Source: Muriiphilus sp048268845 (GTDB lineage: Bacteria > Pseudomonadota > Alphaproteobacteria > Rhodobacterales > Rhodobacteraceae). From it: 64,000 nucleotides of DNA. The translations under genes were made by a program, and so were the position numbers. This document shows positions 1-7,948 of the stretch, piece after piece (positions within the stretch are counted from its first letter, which is position 1; the number at the start of each line of letters is the position of its first letter). The stretch spans positions 1 through 64,000 of the forward strand of contig JBLWUQ010000011.1 of NCBI GenBank assembly GCA_048268845.1, in the 5' to 3' direction. The notes under the pieces are model-generated. The model ran no database searches. It was given only the letters and a program-made list of their open reading frames with translations, and was not told the origin of the DNA.

Positions 1-571
1 CATCGGCCATTTCAGGCGCGTCGGCGTCAGGTGCCTCAGCCTCGGATGCGGGCGACGGCGCGCTCGCGCTCGCGGGATCGTCCAGCGCCGCCGCGTCCGC
101 CGCGCCGTCATCCGCGGCAACCGGAGCGGGCGGCGTCTCGGGGTCAAGGGTTGCTTCGGGCACCGGCGGCAATGTCTGTATCGCCGTCGCGGCAGGTCCG
201 GGCACCGGCTGGTCGCTCGCGGCACCCGTGGGCGCGGGAACGACCGCTTCGGGCGTGCCGGGCGCTTGTGGCGCTTCGCTGTCGGCCTCTGGCATCGGCG
301 CGGGGTCCGGCGCGGGTCCGTCCGGTTCGACCGTCGCGGGGGCCGGCATGTCGGGCGCTCCCGTTGGCAGGTCGGTCGCCTCGGGCGTCGTCGCCTCGGG
401 CGTGGTGTCGTCGCCGGTTGCGGGCGGATCGACGGGGTCGACGGCCTCCACCTCTGGCGGCACGTCCGACAGCGGCGCGCGCACCGGCCCGGTGGCCAGC
501 GACGCGATGGCCAGCCCGACCGCCGAGACGACGACACCGGCGATGATCCCCGACATTACCCCGCGTGCCAC
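1..571 (-). CDS. Putative divergent polysaccharide deacetylase, N-terminal part (runs off the window)
   Basis: An open frame on the minus strand starts at a GTG (569-571) or an ATG (554-556) and leaves the window at base 1 without a stop. A purine-rich stretch lies just before the GTG. The first residues form a hydrophobic anchor (SGIIAGVVVSAVGLAIASLA). About 150 residues rich in Ala, Pro, Glu and Asp follow, which looks like a flexible periplasmic linker. No catalytic domain is inside the window. In Rhodobacterales a membrane-anchored divergent polysaccharide deacetylase often lies next to trpG, which is the reason for the name. Another anchored protein with a low-complexity linker (TonB-like or FtsN-like) is possible. 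Confidence 0.45.
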   Translation of the reverse strand, partial: MARGVMSGIIAGVVVSAVGLAIASLATGPVRAPLSDVPPEVEAVDPVDPPATGDDTTPEATTPEATDLPTGAPDMPAPATVEPDGPAPDPAPMPEADSEAPQAPGTPEAVVPAPTGAASDQPVPGPAATAIQTLPPVPEATLDPETPPAPVAADDGAADAAALDDPASASAPSPASEAEAPDADAPEMAD

Positions 572-691
572 ATCCGCCCCCTGTCCTTGCCTTGCCTGCG
601 CCCGCCCGGCCCTTGACCCCGGGCGATCGCTCTGCACATGTATAACGCGAGTGTTTCGACAGAAAACCCCCCTTCGCCGGACAGGCCGCGC

Positions 692-1273
692 ATGATCCTC
701 TTGATCGACAATTATGACAGCTTCACCTACAACCTCGTCCACTATCTGGGCGAGCTTGGCGCGGAGGTGAAGGTGGTGCGCAATGACGCGCTCGACGTGC
801 AGCAGGCGATGGCGCTTCGCCCCGAGGCGATCGTGCTGTCGCCCGGTCCGCGCAACCCGGATCAGGCCGGTATCTGCCTGCCCCTGACGCTCGCCGCCGC
901 CGAGGCCGAAGTGCCGCTGCTCGGCGTCTGCCTCGGGCATCAGGCCATCGGTCAGGCGTTCGGAGCCAGCATCGTGCCCGCCCACGTGATCGTGCACGGC
1001 AAGGTCGGCGAGATCCAGCATTCCGGCAAGGGCATGTTCGCGGGGCTGCCAACGCCGCTCAAGGGCACCCGCTACCATTCGCTGACGGTGGCGCGCGAGG
1101 GTCTGCCGGACTGCCTCGAGATCACCGCATGGGTCGAGGACGGCACCATCATGGGGCTGCGCCACCGCACCAAGCCGATCGAAGGCGTGCAGTTTCACCC
1201 CGAATCGATCCGTTCGGAACACGGCCACCGGATGCTGAAAACCTTCCTCGACGGGGTAAAGACCCCGGCATGA
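692..1273 (+). CDS. trpG: Anthranilate synthase component II (glutamine amidotransferase)
   Basis: The protein is 193 aa, the usual length for TrpG, which supplies ammonia from glutamine to TrpE for anthranilate synthesis. The class I glutamine amidotransferase core is complete: oxyanion region LSPGPRNP (about 49-56), nucleophile Cys80 in GVCLGHQ, and His169 and Glu171 in FHPES. The start is the ATG before ILLIDNYDSF; an in-frame start 54 bases upstream only adds residues not seen in the family. The stop overlaps the trpD start in an ATGA, indicating translational coupling. trpE is not in the window. Confidence 0.96.
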   Translation: MILLIDNYDSFTYNLVHYLGELGAEVKVVRNDALDVQQAMALRPEAIVLSPGPRNPDQAGICLPLTLAAAEAEVPLLGVCLGHQAIGQAFGASIVPAHVIVHGKVGEIQHSGKGMFAGLPTPLKGTRYHSLTVAREGLPDCLEITAWVEDGTIMGLRHRTKPIEGVQFHPESIRSEHGHRMLKTFLDGVKTPA

Positions 1274-2286
1274 GTGACGCGATCAAGACCCTCATCGGTG
1301 CGGCCTGCGAACGCCCGCTGACCCGCGCCGAGGCCGAACAGGCGTTCTCGATCCTGTTCGAGGGCGAGGCGACGCCCAGCCAGGTCGGCGGTTTCCTGAT
1401 GACGCTGCGCACGCGCGGCGAAACCGTCGAGGAATACGCCGCCGCCGCCCGCGTCATGCGCGCCAAGTGCAGGCCGGTGCGCGCGCCCGAGGGGGCCATC
1501 GACATCGTCGGCACCGGCGGCGACGGGCGCGGCACGCTCAACATCTCGACCGCCACCGCCTTCGTGGTCGCGGGCGCGGGCGTGATCGTGGCCAAGCACG
1601 GCAACCGCAACCTGAGCTCGAAATCCGGGGCGGCGGATGCGCTGGGGCAGATGGGCGTCAACGTGATGGTCGGCCCCGACGTGGTCGAGGAGGCGCTGAA
1701 GGAAGTCGGCATCGCCTTCATGATGGCACCGATGCACCACCCGGCGATTGCCCATGTCATGCCCAGCCGGCAGGAGCTTGGCACGCGGACAATCTTCAAC
1801 ATTCTCGGGCCCTTGACGAACCCGGCGCAGGTGAAGCGTCAACTGACCGGGGCGTTTTCGCGCGCGATGATCCGCCCGATGGCCGAGACCCTTCTGGCGC
1901 TTGGCAGCGACAAGGCGTGGCTGGTCCATGGCAGCGACGGCACCGACGAGCTGTCGATTGCCGGGGTGTCCTATGTCGCGGCCCTCGAGGCTGGCCGCGT
2001 CAGTGAGCGCGAGGTTCACCCGGAAGACGCGGGCCTGCCCGTGCATCCGTTCGAGGCGATCATCGGCGGCACGCCCGAGGAAAACGCCATCGCCTTTCGC
2101 GCATTGCTGGGCGGCGAAGCCTCGGCCTACCGCGATGCGGTGCTGCTAAATGCCGCCGCCGCGCTGGTGGTGGCCGACAAGGCCACGTCCCTGCCCGAAG
2201 GCGTCGAGATGGCCCGCGCCTCGATCGACTCGGGCGCTGCCCGCGCCAAGATCGAGGGCCTCGCGCGCATCACCTCGGCGGGCTGA
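1270..2286 (+). CDS. trpD: Anthranilate phosphoribosyltransferase
   Basis: This 338-aa protein transfers phosphoribosyl from PRPP to anthranilate, the second step of tryptophan synthesis. Family signatures are the PRPP-binding loop GTGGDGRGT (81-89), NIST (91-94), the KHGNR motif (109-113) and the later RQELGTRTIFNILGPLTNP stretch. The ATG overlaps the trpG stop (ATGA). The gene ends 12 bases before a convergent aminotransferase gene, so trpC and the moaC-moeA-lexA genes that often follow in Rhodobacterales are not adjacent here. Confidence 0.96.
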   Translation: MSDAIKTLIGAACERPLTRAEAEQAFSILFEGEATPSQVGGFLMTLRTRGETVEEYAAAARVMRAKCRPVRAPEGAIDIVGTGGDGRGTLNISTATAFVVAGAGVIVAKHGNRNLSSKSGAADALGQMGVNVMVGPDVVEEALKEVGIAFMMAPMHHPAIAHVMPSRQELGTRTIFNILGPLTNPAQVKRQLTGAFSRAMIRPMAETLLALGSDKAWLVHGSDGTDELSIAGVSYVAALEAGRVSEREVHPEDAGLPVHPFEAIIGGTPEENAIAFRALLGGEASAYRDAVLLNAAAALVVADKATSLPEGVEMARASIDSGAARAKIEGLARITSAG

Positions 2287-2298
2287 ACTGAGCCACGA

Positions 2299-3519
2299 TC
2301 ACAGCACGCGATCGAGCGCCGCGATCAGCCGGTCAACCTCGGCCGCCTCGGTGTAGTGCACGAAACTCAACCGCAGAACGCCCTTGTCGGGGTCGATCCG
2401 CATCGCTTCGAGCGGGCGCTGGCCGTAGAAATTGCCGCCGCCGGCCATGATCCCCTGCCCGGCCAGGCCCGCCGCAGCCGCCTCACCCGACCCCGCCAGT
2501 TCCACCGCCACCGTCGGCGCGCGCGCCATCGCGTCGGTCGGGCCGATCAGCCGGACCGAGTTTCGCGCCGCGAGGTAGTCGAGCAAGGGTTGCAGCAGCG
2601 CGCTTTCATGGGCGCGCATCAGGTCGTGGGCATGGCGCGCCGCGTCCGCGCCCGTCGCCGGGCCGCCATGATGCGCCGACAACGCCTCGAAATAATCCGC
2701 CATCCCGGCGCTGGCCGCGACCTGGGCATGGTCCGGCCCGGCGGGGGTGAAGCGCTTGTAAAGCGGCTCGGCGTTGAAATGATGCGCCTGGTTGGGCAAA
2801 AGCGCCCCCAGCGCCCGGCGCATCACCATGATGCCCTGATGCGGGCCGAAGGTCTTGTAGGCCGAGAACAGGTAGATGTCCGGCCCCATCATCCCGAGGT
2901 CGGGAAAGCCGTGCGGCGCATAGCTGACGCCGTCGACGCAGACGAAAGCGCCTGCGGCATGGGCAAGTGCGGTGATCGCGGCCACGTCGTTGATCTCGCC
3001 AACGATGTTGGAAACATGCGGAAACACCACGAGGCGCACGTTTTCATCCAGCAGCGGCTCCAGCACGGCAGGGTCGAGGTGGCCGGTGGTGGGGTCGATC
3101 TGCCATTCGCGGATCTCGATCCCGTCGGTCGCCAGCCGCCGCCACGGGCCGGAATTGGCCTCGTGGTCCTGATTGGTGACGATGATCGCCTCGCCGGGCT
3201 GAAGGAACTGGCGAAACGCCTGCGCCAGAACATAGGTGTTCTGGGTGGTCGAGGGGCCGAAGCTCAGCTCGTCCGTCTCGACGCCGAGCATCGCCGCCAA
3301 CCGCGTGCGCGCCTCGTCCATCTCGGCACCGGCCAGACGACTGGCCTCGTAAGGCGCATAGGGCTGGACCTTGCGCTGGGTATAGAACCGCATCAGCCGC
3401 TCGATCACCGGGCGCGCGGTATAGCTGCCGCCGGCATTCTCGAAGAACGCCTGGCCTTGCAGGGATGGTTCGGAAAAGGCGGGGAACTGCCCGCGCACCC
3501 AATTGATGTCCAGCGCCAT
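2299..3519 (-). CDS. Class V aminotransferase, cysteine-desulfurase-like but without the catalytic cysteine
   Basis: A 406-aa PLP enzyme of the aminotransferase class V fold, close to the 'cysteine desulfurase-like' subfamily. PLP contacts visible are the TTQN segment (91-94), NQDHEAN (116-122), the Asp in VDGVSYAPH (about 196-204) and the Schiff-base Lys222 in SAYKTFGPHQG. A GGAGG ribosome binding site sits directly before the ATG at 3519. The only cysteine in the chain is Cys194, next to the PLP Asp; the mobile-loop cysteine that IscS and SufS need near residues 325-365 is absent. It is therefore unlikely to be a true cysteine desulfurase. A lyase or aminotransferase role is more plausible; the substrate is unknown. 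No Fe-S assembly genes lie nearby. Confidence 0.85.
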   Translation of the reverse strand: MALDINWVRGQFPAFSEPSLQGQAFFENAGGSYTARPVIERLMRFYTQRKVQPYAPYEASRLAGAEMDEARTRLAAMLGVETDELSFGPSTTQNTYVLAQAFRQFLQPGEAIIVTNQDHEANSGPWRRLATDGIEIREWQIDPTTGHLDPAVLEPLLDENVRLVVFPHVSNIVGEINDVAAITALAHAAGAFVCVDGVSYAPHGFPDLGMMGPDIYLFSAYKTFGPHQGIMVMRRALGALLPNQAHHFNAEPLYKRFTPAGPDHAQVAASAGMADYFEALSAHHGGPATGADAARHAHDLMRAHESALLQPLLDYLAARNSVRLIGPTDAMARAPTVAVELAGSGEAAAAGLAGQGIMAGGGNFYGQRPLEAMRIDPDKGVLRLSFVHYTEAAEVDRLIAALDRVL

Positions 3520-3786
3520 GAAGACCTCCGTTTTGCCCTTGTATGAGGGTGGTTGGCTGGCCTGTCCACCGGTCAAAACGCCCACCCACGGACAGAAGAC
3601 CGGTCAACTCGGTGCGCCGATTCGCCGCGGCGCCAGTTGACTCCCGGCAGTCGCGGGCAGAGATTGCTGACCAACCCGGGTCTGGGTTCGACTCTGCCGA
3701 GGGTGTGCCGGGCGGATGCTTGCGTTACCGCCATTGCACGGTCTGGACTGTGCTCGCGGGGTTTTCAGGGTGGCGTGGGGGATAGC

Positions 3787-4515
3787 GTGAAAATTCGATC
3801 GGTGAGTCTTGTTGCGGCCCTTCTTTTCCTGCTGCTGCCGCTCTCCGCCATGGGCCAGAGCCGCCACACCTCGTCCAGCACCGGGCTGTATTGGCAATGG
3901 GGGTCGTTCGGACGCGACTGCAACGGCGATTGTGCCGTGATGGTGTTCGGCGGGCGGCAGACATCGGTCTGGATGACGCGCGCCTTCGGCATCGCGAACT
4001 TCACCGGCGGCGAATATGGCTTCGTTCCGATCGTGCCGATCTGGGACTGGCCGTGGGAGGATACCGGGATCGTCGGCGGCACCTATTCACGCCGCCTCGC
4101 CTCCTTCGGGTTCGAGCCGTGGGGCGACATCTTCGACATCGAGGCCGAACTGGGCATGGCGCAGCGCTTTGGCCTGCAGGACGAAACCGAGGTCTGGGGC
4201 GCGCTCTATTTCCGCTGGAAGCTGTTTCCGTGGAACAAGCTGGTCTACACCACCGCCGCCGTCTCGACCGGCCTGACCTATGCCAGCGCGGTGTCGGACT
4301 GGGAAAAAGGCGAGAGCGGCAATGACGAGGGGTCGCGCCTGTTGCACTACCTGTCGCCCGAGATCACCTTTGCCAATCCCGACAACAAGGACCTCGAACT
4401 GGTGTTCCGGTTCCATCACCGCTCGGGCGGCGGCGACTTTTTCGGCAGCAAGATCTTCAACGGGACCGGTGCAGCCTCGAACTATGGCACCGTCGGGGTA
4501 CGGTTCCGGTTCTGA
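3787..4515 (+). CDS. Outer-membrane beta-barrel protein, possibly PagL-like
   Basis: A 242-aa protein starting at GTG 3787, behind a G-rich ribosome binding site, with a signal peptide (KIRSVSLVAALLFLLLPLSAMG). The rest alternates aromatic and polar residues, and the last residue is Phe (VGVRFRF), as expected for an outer-membrane barrel inserted by BamA. Near the C-terminus RFHHRSGGG gives a His211-x-Ser213 pair resembling the His-x-Ser of lipid A 3-O-deacylase PagL. The acidic third residue is not where PagL has it (position +12 after the Ser is Asn), so enzymatic activity is doubtful. It is convergent with the LCCL gene. It could also be a barrel of unknown function. Confidence 0.65.
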   Translation: MKIRSVSLVAALLFLLLPLSAMGQSRHTSSSTGLYWQWGSFGRDCNGDCAVMVFGGRQTSVWMTRAFGIANFTGGEYGFVPIVPIWDWPWEDTGIVGGTYSRRLASFGFEPWGDIFDIEAELGMAQRFGLQDETEVWGALYFRWKLFPWNKLVYTTAAVSTGLTYASAVSDWEKGESGNDEGSRLLHYLSPEITFANPDNKDLELVFRFHHRSGGGDFFGSKIFNGTGAASNYGTVGVRFRF

Positions 4516-4524
4516 GGCGAAACC

Positions 4525-4551
4525 ACCGGGGCGCGCGCAAGCCGCCCCGGT
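4525..4551. terminator. Hairpin between convergent genes
   Basis: ACCGGGGC (4525-4532) pairs perfectly with GCCCCGGT (4544-4551) around an 11-base loop, between the stops of the outer-membrane protein gene and the LCCL gene. There is no strong T run on either side, so its efficiency as an intrinsic terminator is uncertain. Confidence 0.45.
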
Positions 4552-4571
4552 TACGTTCTCATGCCGCCAGC

Positions 4572-5213
4572 TTACTGCATGTTCCAGTCGAACACGAAGC
4601 TCTCGCCGTAACTGCCCCAGTCGCTGGTAGAGACGCCGTTGTTGTCTCCGCCCACGTAGCTGCTCAGCCCCTCGACCGCGATCAGCCGGACCATGCCGCC
4701 GTTCGCACCGATCACGCCTTCAAAGCGGGCGGCGGTGCAGATGTCGCTGTCGCCGGTGAAGGGGCTCATGCCCCAGACCGACCCGGCCGCCTCGCTGCCG
4801 TCGCAATAGCACTCCATCGGCGAGGCGCTGGCCGAGAACCGGTCGCAGCTTGCCGCCCTGACCGGGATCACCACGCTATAGGAAACGCCATAGCTGCCCC
4901 AGTCGCGGGTGGTCACGCCGTTGCGGGCGGAGCCGGTGTAGGACGCCATCCCGGCGGCCTGCAGAACCATCACCGGACCGCCCCCGACCCCGATCGCGCC
5001 GGCATGGCGGGCGGCCTCGCAGATATCGCTGTCGCCGGTATAAGGCCCGCTGCCCCAGACCGAGCCGCCGGTCCTCGTCGCCGGGCAGTCACATTCATAG
5101 CTCTGCGCCCCGGACGGAAAACCGCCACATTGCGGCAGGCCCGACTGCGCCGAGGCCGCCCCGCCGAACGCCGAAACCACGGCAACCAGCGCGACTTCTA
5201 CGCCAATCCTCAT
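4572..5213 (-). CDS. Secreted protein with two tandem LCCL-type modules
   Basis: A 213-aa protein with a cleavable signal peptide (residues about 1-22, ending AASA-Q). The mature chain is two copies of one module, about residues 40-115 and 130-213. Each copy has a C-x-C pair, GSVWG, a TGDSDIC block, AAR and a closing NGV..DWGSYG...F/Y segment. This pattern matches the LCCL domain, an extracellular fold known from limulus factor C and cochlin. A GGGAG site precedes the ATG at 5213; an upstream in-frame start would spoil the signal peptide. The protein is presumably periplasmic or exported; its binding partner is unknown. It stands alone, convergent with the barrel gene and divergent from ssrA. 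Confidence 0.75.
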   Translation of the reverse strand: MRIGVEVALVAVVSAFGGAASAQSGLPQCGGFPSGAQSYECDCPATRTGGSVWGSGPYTGDSDICEAARHAGAIGVGGGPVMVLQAAGMASYTGSARNGVTTRDWGSYGVSYSVVIPVRAASCDRFSASASPMECYCDGSEAAGSVWGMSPFTGDSDICTAARFEGVIGANGGMVRLIAVEGLSSYVGGDNNGVSTSDWGSYGESFVFDWNMQ

Positions 5214-5305
5214 TCTAAGAACTCCCTGAAATAAGGCCGGAAACACCCGGCCATGTCGCCAGATTACTGTCCGGCACGCATTTCAGGCAAGCGCGATGCC
5301 ATCCC

Positions 5306-5334
5306 TTGAGATCGCGGCACAACCCGCCTATATT
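5306..5334 (+). promoter_or_regulatory. Sigma-70-type promoter of ssrA
   Basis: TTGAGA (5306-5311) and TATATT (5329-5334) are separated by exactly 17 bases. This predicts transcription starting around 5340-5342, right at the hairpin that opens the acceptor part of the tmRNA gene. Confidence 0.75.
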
Positions 5335-5340
5335 CACGGT

Positions 5341-5652
5341 GTCCCCTCGGGGACTATGGACATAAACGCGCTCGTAATAAGCGGATCGGACCCGGGGGCG
5401 GTACCCGGCGGCTCCACCAAACACCCTTTATTGGGGGGACATGGGGCCGAAACAGGATCGACGAACGTCTAAAGGGGATTGCTTTGTCTCGGTGAGGTAC
5501 CACCGTTATCGGTCCAAAATGTACAGTTGCCAATAACAACCGTGCTCCGGCTATGGCTCTGGCTGCGTAAGCAGTCCGAGTTGCCGAAACTGAAGTCCTT
5601 GCGCCTAGCAGCGTAAGGCGGGGTTCGCAGGCACCTGGCAACAGAAGCCTGC
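5341..5652 (+). ncRNA. ssrA: Two-piece, circularly permuted tmRNA
   Basis: The gene encodes the 3' acceptor piece first and the 5' coding piece second. The acceptor piece opens with a GTCCC/GGGAC hairpin (5341-5354), carries a T-arm-like CCGGG/CCCGG hairpin and ends CGGCTCC-ACCA (5409-5419). About 23 spacer bases follow, presumably excised. The coding piece begins GGGGCCG at 5443. The two ends pair as a 7-bp acceptor stem with a G3-U70 wobble, the alanyl-tRNA synthetase identity element. The tag frame 5529-5570 reads ANNNRAPAMALAA then TAA, an LAA-type ClpXP degron. The 7-base T-loop (GGCGGTA) is not the usual TTCGAAT. The RNA rescues stalled ribosomes; its SspB adaptor gene is next. The exact mature ends are not determined. 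Confidence 0.95.
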
Positions 5653-5666
5653 ACTTTCCCTTTTTT
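5627..5666 (+). terminator. Intrinsic terminator of ssrA
   Basis: GCAGGC (5627-5632) pairs with GCCTGC (5647-5652) around a 14-base loop. A pyrimidine tract ending in six T (5661-5666) follows. It closes the coding piece of the tmRNA gene. Confidence 0.75.
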
Positions 5667-5785
5667 CATACGAAATCAGCGCGCCTCGGGTCGCGTCCGC
5701 CCTTGTCCGCGCAAGTCGGATTCGCACCTTTTCTTCGACCCCGAATCCCCTATTGTGAGGGTGAGAGCAGACCCAGAGGATCGAG

Positions 5786-6271
5786 ATGTCGGACGAGATC
5801 GACTACGGCAACATGATGCACGACGCCATGCGCGGCCTGATCCAGAAAGTGCTGGCAGGGGTCGCGCAGAACGGTTTGCCGGGCGAGCATCATTTCTTCA
5901 TCAGCTTCGACACCTGCCACCCCGATGTCGAGATCGCCGACTGGCTGTCGGACCGGTTTCCCGTAGACATGACCATCGTTATGCAGCACTGGTTCGACGA
6001 TCTCGAGGTCGATGACGACGGCTTTGCCGTGACGCTCAATTTCAACGACCAGCCCGAGCGGATGTATGTGCCCTATGACGCGATCCGCACCTTCGTCGAC
6101 CCCTCGGTCGAGTTCGGGCTGCGCTTTGAATCGCAGGATACCGACAAGGACGCGGCCACGCCGGTCGATCCGCGCCCACGGCGCGAGCCGCGCGAGAACG
6201 GCCGCTCGGCCAAGACCGACGAGGCCGCGCGCGCCGCCGAGATCGTGAGCCTCGACAGCTTTCGCAAATAA
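5786..6271 (+). CDS. sspB: ClpXP adaptor SspB, alpha-proteobacterial type
   Basis: This 161-aa protein resembles alpha-type SspB, which binds ssrA-tagged proteins and delivers them to the ClpXP protease. The N-terminal two thirds (about 1-115) form the tag-binding domain (GEHHFFISFDTCHPDVEI, then LNFNDQPERMYVPYDAI). A charged linker (about 116-148) follows, and the tail ends EIVSLDSFRK, matching the short ClpX-docking XB motif of the family. An AGAGGA site precedes the ATG. The gene begins about 120 bases after the terminator of ssrA, which makes the RNA that writes the tag. Confidence 0.9.
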   Translation: MSDEIDYGNMMHDAMRGLIQKVLAGVAQNGLPGEHHFFISFDTCHPDVEIADWLSDRFPVDMTIVMQHWFDDLEVDDDGFAVTLNFNDQPERMYVPYDAIRTFVDPSVEFGLRFESQDTDKDAATPVDPRPRREPRENGRSAKTDEAARAAEIVSLDSFRK

Positions 6272-6319
6272 CCGGGCGCGTCTGCGACCCTTTGCATCCC
6301 ATCGCATACCACATTGAAA

Positions 6320-6347
6320 TTGCAACTTCGGCGCGGCTTGCTATGAA
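6320..6347 (+). promoter_or_regulatory. Putative fumC promoter
   Basis: TTGCAA (6320-6325) and TATGAA (6342-6347) are 16 bases apart in the short sspB-fumC gap. A TG one base before the -10 box fits an extended -10. Position and spacing are reasonable for sigma-70; there is no experimental support. Confidence 0.45.
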
Positions 6348-6380
6348 AGCCGCGACTTTACGCATCATGAGGGCTGCACG

Positions 6381-7775
6381 ATGACCGATACCCGCACCGA
6401 GACCGACAGCTTCGGCCCGCTCGAGGTTCCCGCCGACAAGTATTGGGGCGCGCAGACCCAGCGGTCGCTGATGAACTTCCCGATCGGCTGGGAGCGTCAG
6501 CCGGTCGCCATCGTGCGCGCGCTGGGCGTGATCAAGCAGGCCTGTGCCGAGGCTAACAAGGCCGCCGGCGCGCTCGACGCGCGGCTGGCCGACGCGATCA
6601 TCACGGCGGCGGGCGAGGTCATCGAGGGCAAGTTCGACGACAACTTTCCGCTGGTCGTCTGGCAGACTGGATCAGGGACGCAATCGAACATGAACGCCAA
6701 CGAGGTCATCGCCAACCGCGCGATCGAGATCCTTGGCGGCGTGATCGGCTCGAAAGACCCGGTTCACCCGAACGACCATTGCAACATGGGCCAGTCCTCG
6801 AACGACACCTTCCCGACCGCGATGCACATCGCCGCCGCGATGTCTGTGCGCGACGTGCTGATGCCGGGGCTTGAGCGGCTGGCTGCCGGGCTCGAGGCCA
6901 AGGCAACCGAGTTCAAGGACATCATCAAGATCGGCCGCACCCATACCCAGGACGCAACCCCCCTGACGCTGGGCCAGGAGTTTTCCGGCTACGCCCACCA
7001 GATCCGTCAGGGCATCGCGCGGGTGAACCTTACCCTGCCCGGCATCTACGAACTGGCGCAGGGCGGCACCGCCGTCGGCACCGGGCTGAACACCCGCCCC
7101 GGCTGGGGCGAAGAAGTCGCCGCCAACATGGCGCGCATCACCGGCCTGCCCTTCGTCACCGCCCCCAACAAGTTCGAAGCCCTCGCCGCGCATGACGCGA
7201 TGGTGTTCATGTCGGGCGCTTTGGCCACCGTCGCCGGGTCGTGCTACAAGATCGCCAACGACATCCGTTTCCTTGGCTCCGGCCCGCGCTCGGGTCTGGG
7301 CGAACTGATCCTGCCGGAGAACGAGCCTGGGTCGTCGATCATGCCCGGCAAGGTCAACCCGACCCAGGCCGAGGCGCTGACGCAGGTTGCAGCCCACGTC
7401 ATGGGCAACGACGCCGCGATCAAGTTCGCAGGCAGCCAGGGGCATTTCGAGCTCAACGTCTACAACCCGATGATGGCCTACAACCTTCTCCAGTCGATCC
7501 AGTTGCTTGGCGACGCGACCGACAGCTTTACCGAGCGGATGCTCGACGGCATCAAGGCCGACGAGAAGCGGATCGAAAAACTGATGCGCGAAAGCCTGAT
7601 GCTGGTCACGGCGCTGGCGCCCACCATCGGCTATGACAACGCCACCAAGGTCGCCAAGACCGCGCACAGGAACGGCACCACGCTGAAGGAAGAAGCGATC
7701 GCGCTGGGCTTTGTCGACGCGGAAACCTTCGACCGCGTGGTGCGGCCCGAAGACATGATCGGCCCGATGGGCTGA
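6381..7775 (+). CDS. fumC: Class II fumarate hydratase
   Basis: A 464-aa iron-independent fumarase interconverting fumarate and malate in the TCA cycle. Its length equals that of E. coli FumC. Signatures visible are TGSGTQSNMNANEV (about 96-109), GRTHTQDATP with the active-site His, and GSSIMPGKVNPTQ (the fumarase/aspartase signature, about 317-329). The start follows a GAGGGC purine stretch. Its stop overlaps the start of the DUF4169 gene (TGATG), and the next three genes run in the same direction. Confidence 0.97.
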   Translation: MTDTRTETDSFGPLEVPADKYWGAQTQRSLMNFPIGWERQPVAIVRALGVIKQACAEANKAAGALDARLADAIITAAGEVIEGKFDDNFPLVVWQTGSGTQSNMNANEVIANRAIEILGGVIGSKDPVHPNDHCNMGQSSNDTFPTAMHIAAAMSVRDVLMPGLERLAAGLEAKATEFKDIIKIGRTHTQDATPLTLGQEFSGYAHQIRQGIARVNLTLPGIYELAQGGTAVGTGLNTRPGWGEEVAANMARITGLPFVTAPNKFEALAAHDAMVFMSGALATVAGSCYKIANDIRFLGSGPRSGLGELILPENEPGSSIMPGKVNPTQAEALTQVAAHVMGNDAAIKFAGSQGHFELNVYNPMMAYNLLQSIQLLGDATDSFTERMLDGIKADEKRIEKLMRESLMLVTALAPTIGYDNATKVAKTAHRNGTTLKEEAIALGFVDAETFDRVVRPEDMIGPMG

Positions 7776-7948
7776 TGGCCAAGATCGCGTCCCTGTCCAG
7801 GGCCCGCAAGGCGCGCGCGCGCGACGACAAGCGCGCGACAGCGGACGCGAACGCTGCGAAGTTCGGGCGCACAGGGGCGCAGAAGGCGGCGGACAAGGCG
7901 CGGGCCGAAAAGGACGCGCGCGATCTCGACGGCAAGAAGCGCGAATGA
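7775..7948 (+). CDS. Small DUF4169-family protein
   Basis: A 57-aa, strongly basic, alanine-rich protein of the form MAKIASLSRARKARARDDK... KFGRTGAQKAADKARAEK... It matches the short DUF4169 family: an IxxLxxARKARARxxK start, then a KFGRTxAxK box. It is probably a single charged helix; the function is unknown and nucleic-acid binding is only a guess from charge. It overlaps the fumC stop by one base (TGATG) and the next gene by four (ATGA), so it is translationally coupled on both sides. Confidence 0.8.
   Translation: MAKIASLSRARKARARDDKRATADANAAKFGRTGAQKAADKARAEKDARDLDGKKRE

Noticed and set aside
613..646. Possible trpG promoter TTGACC ... TATAAC
   Set aside because: The boxes are individually good but 22 bases apart, too far for sigma-70; no better -35 was found at 17 bases.
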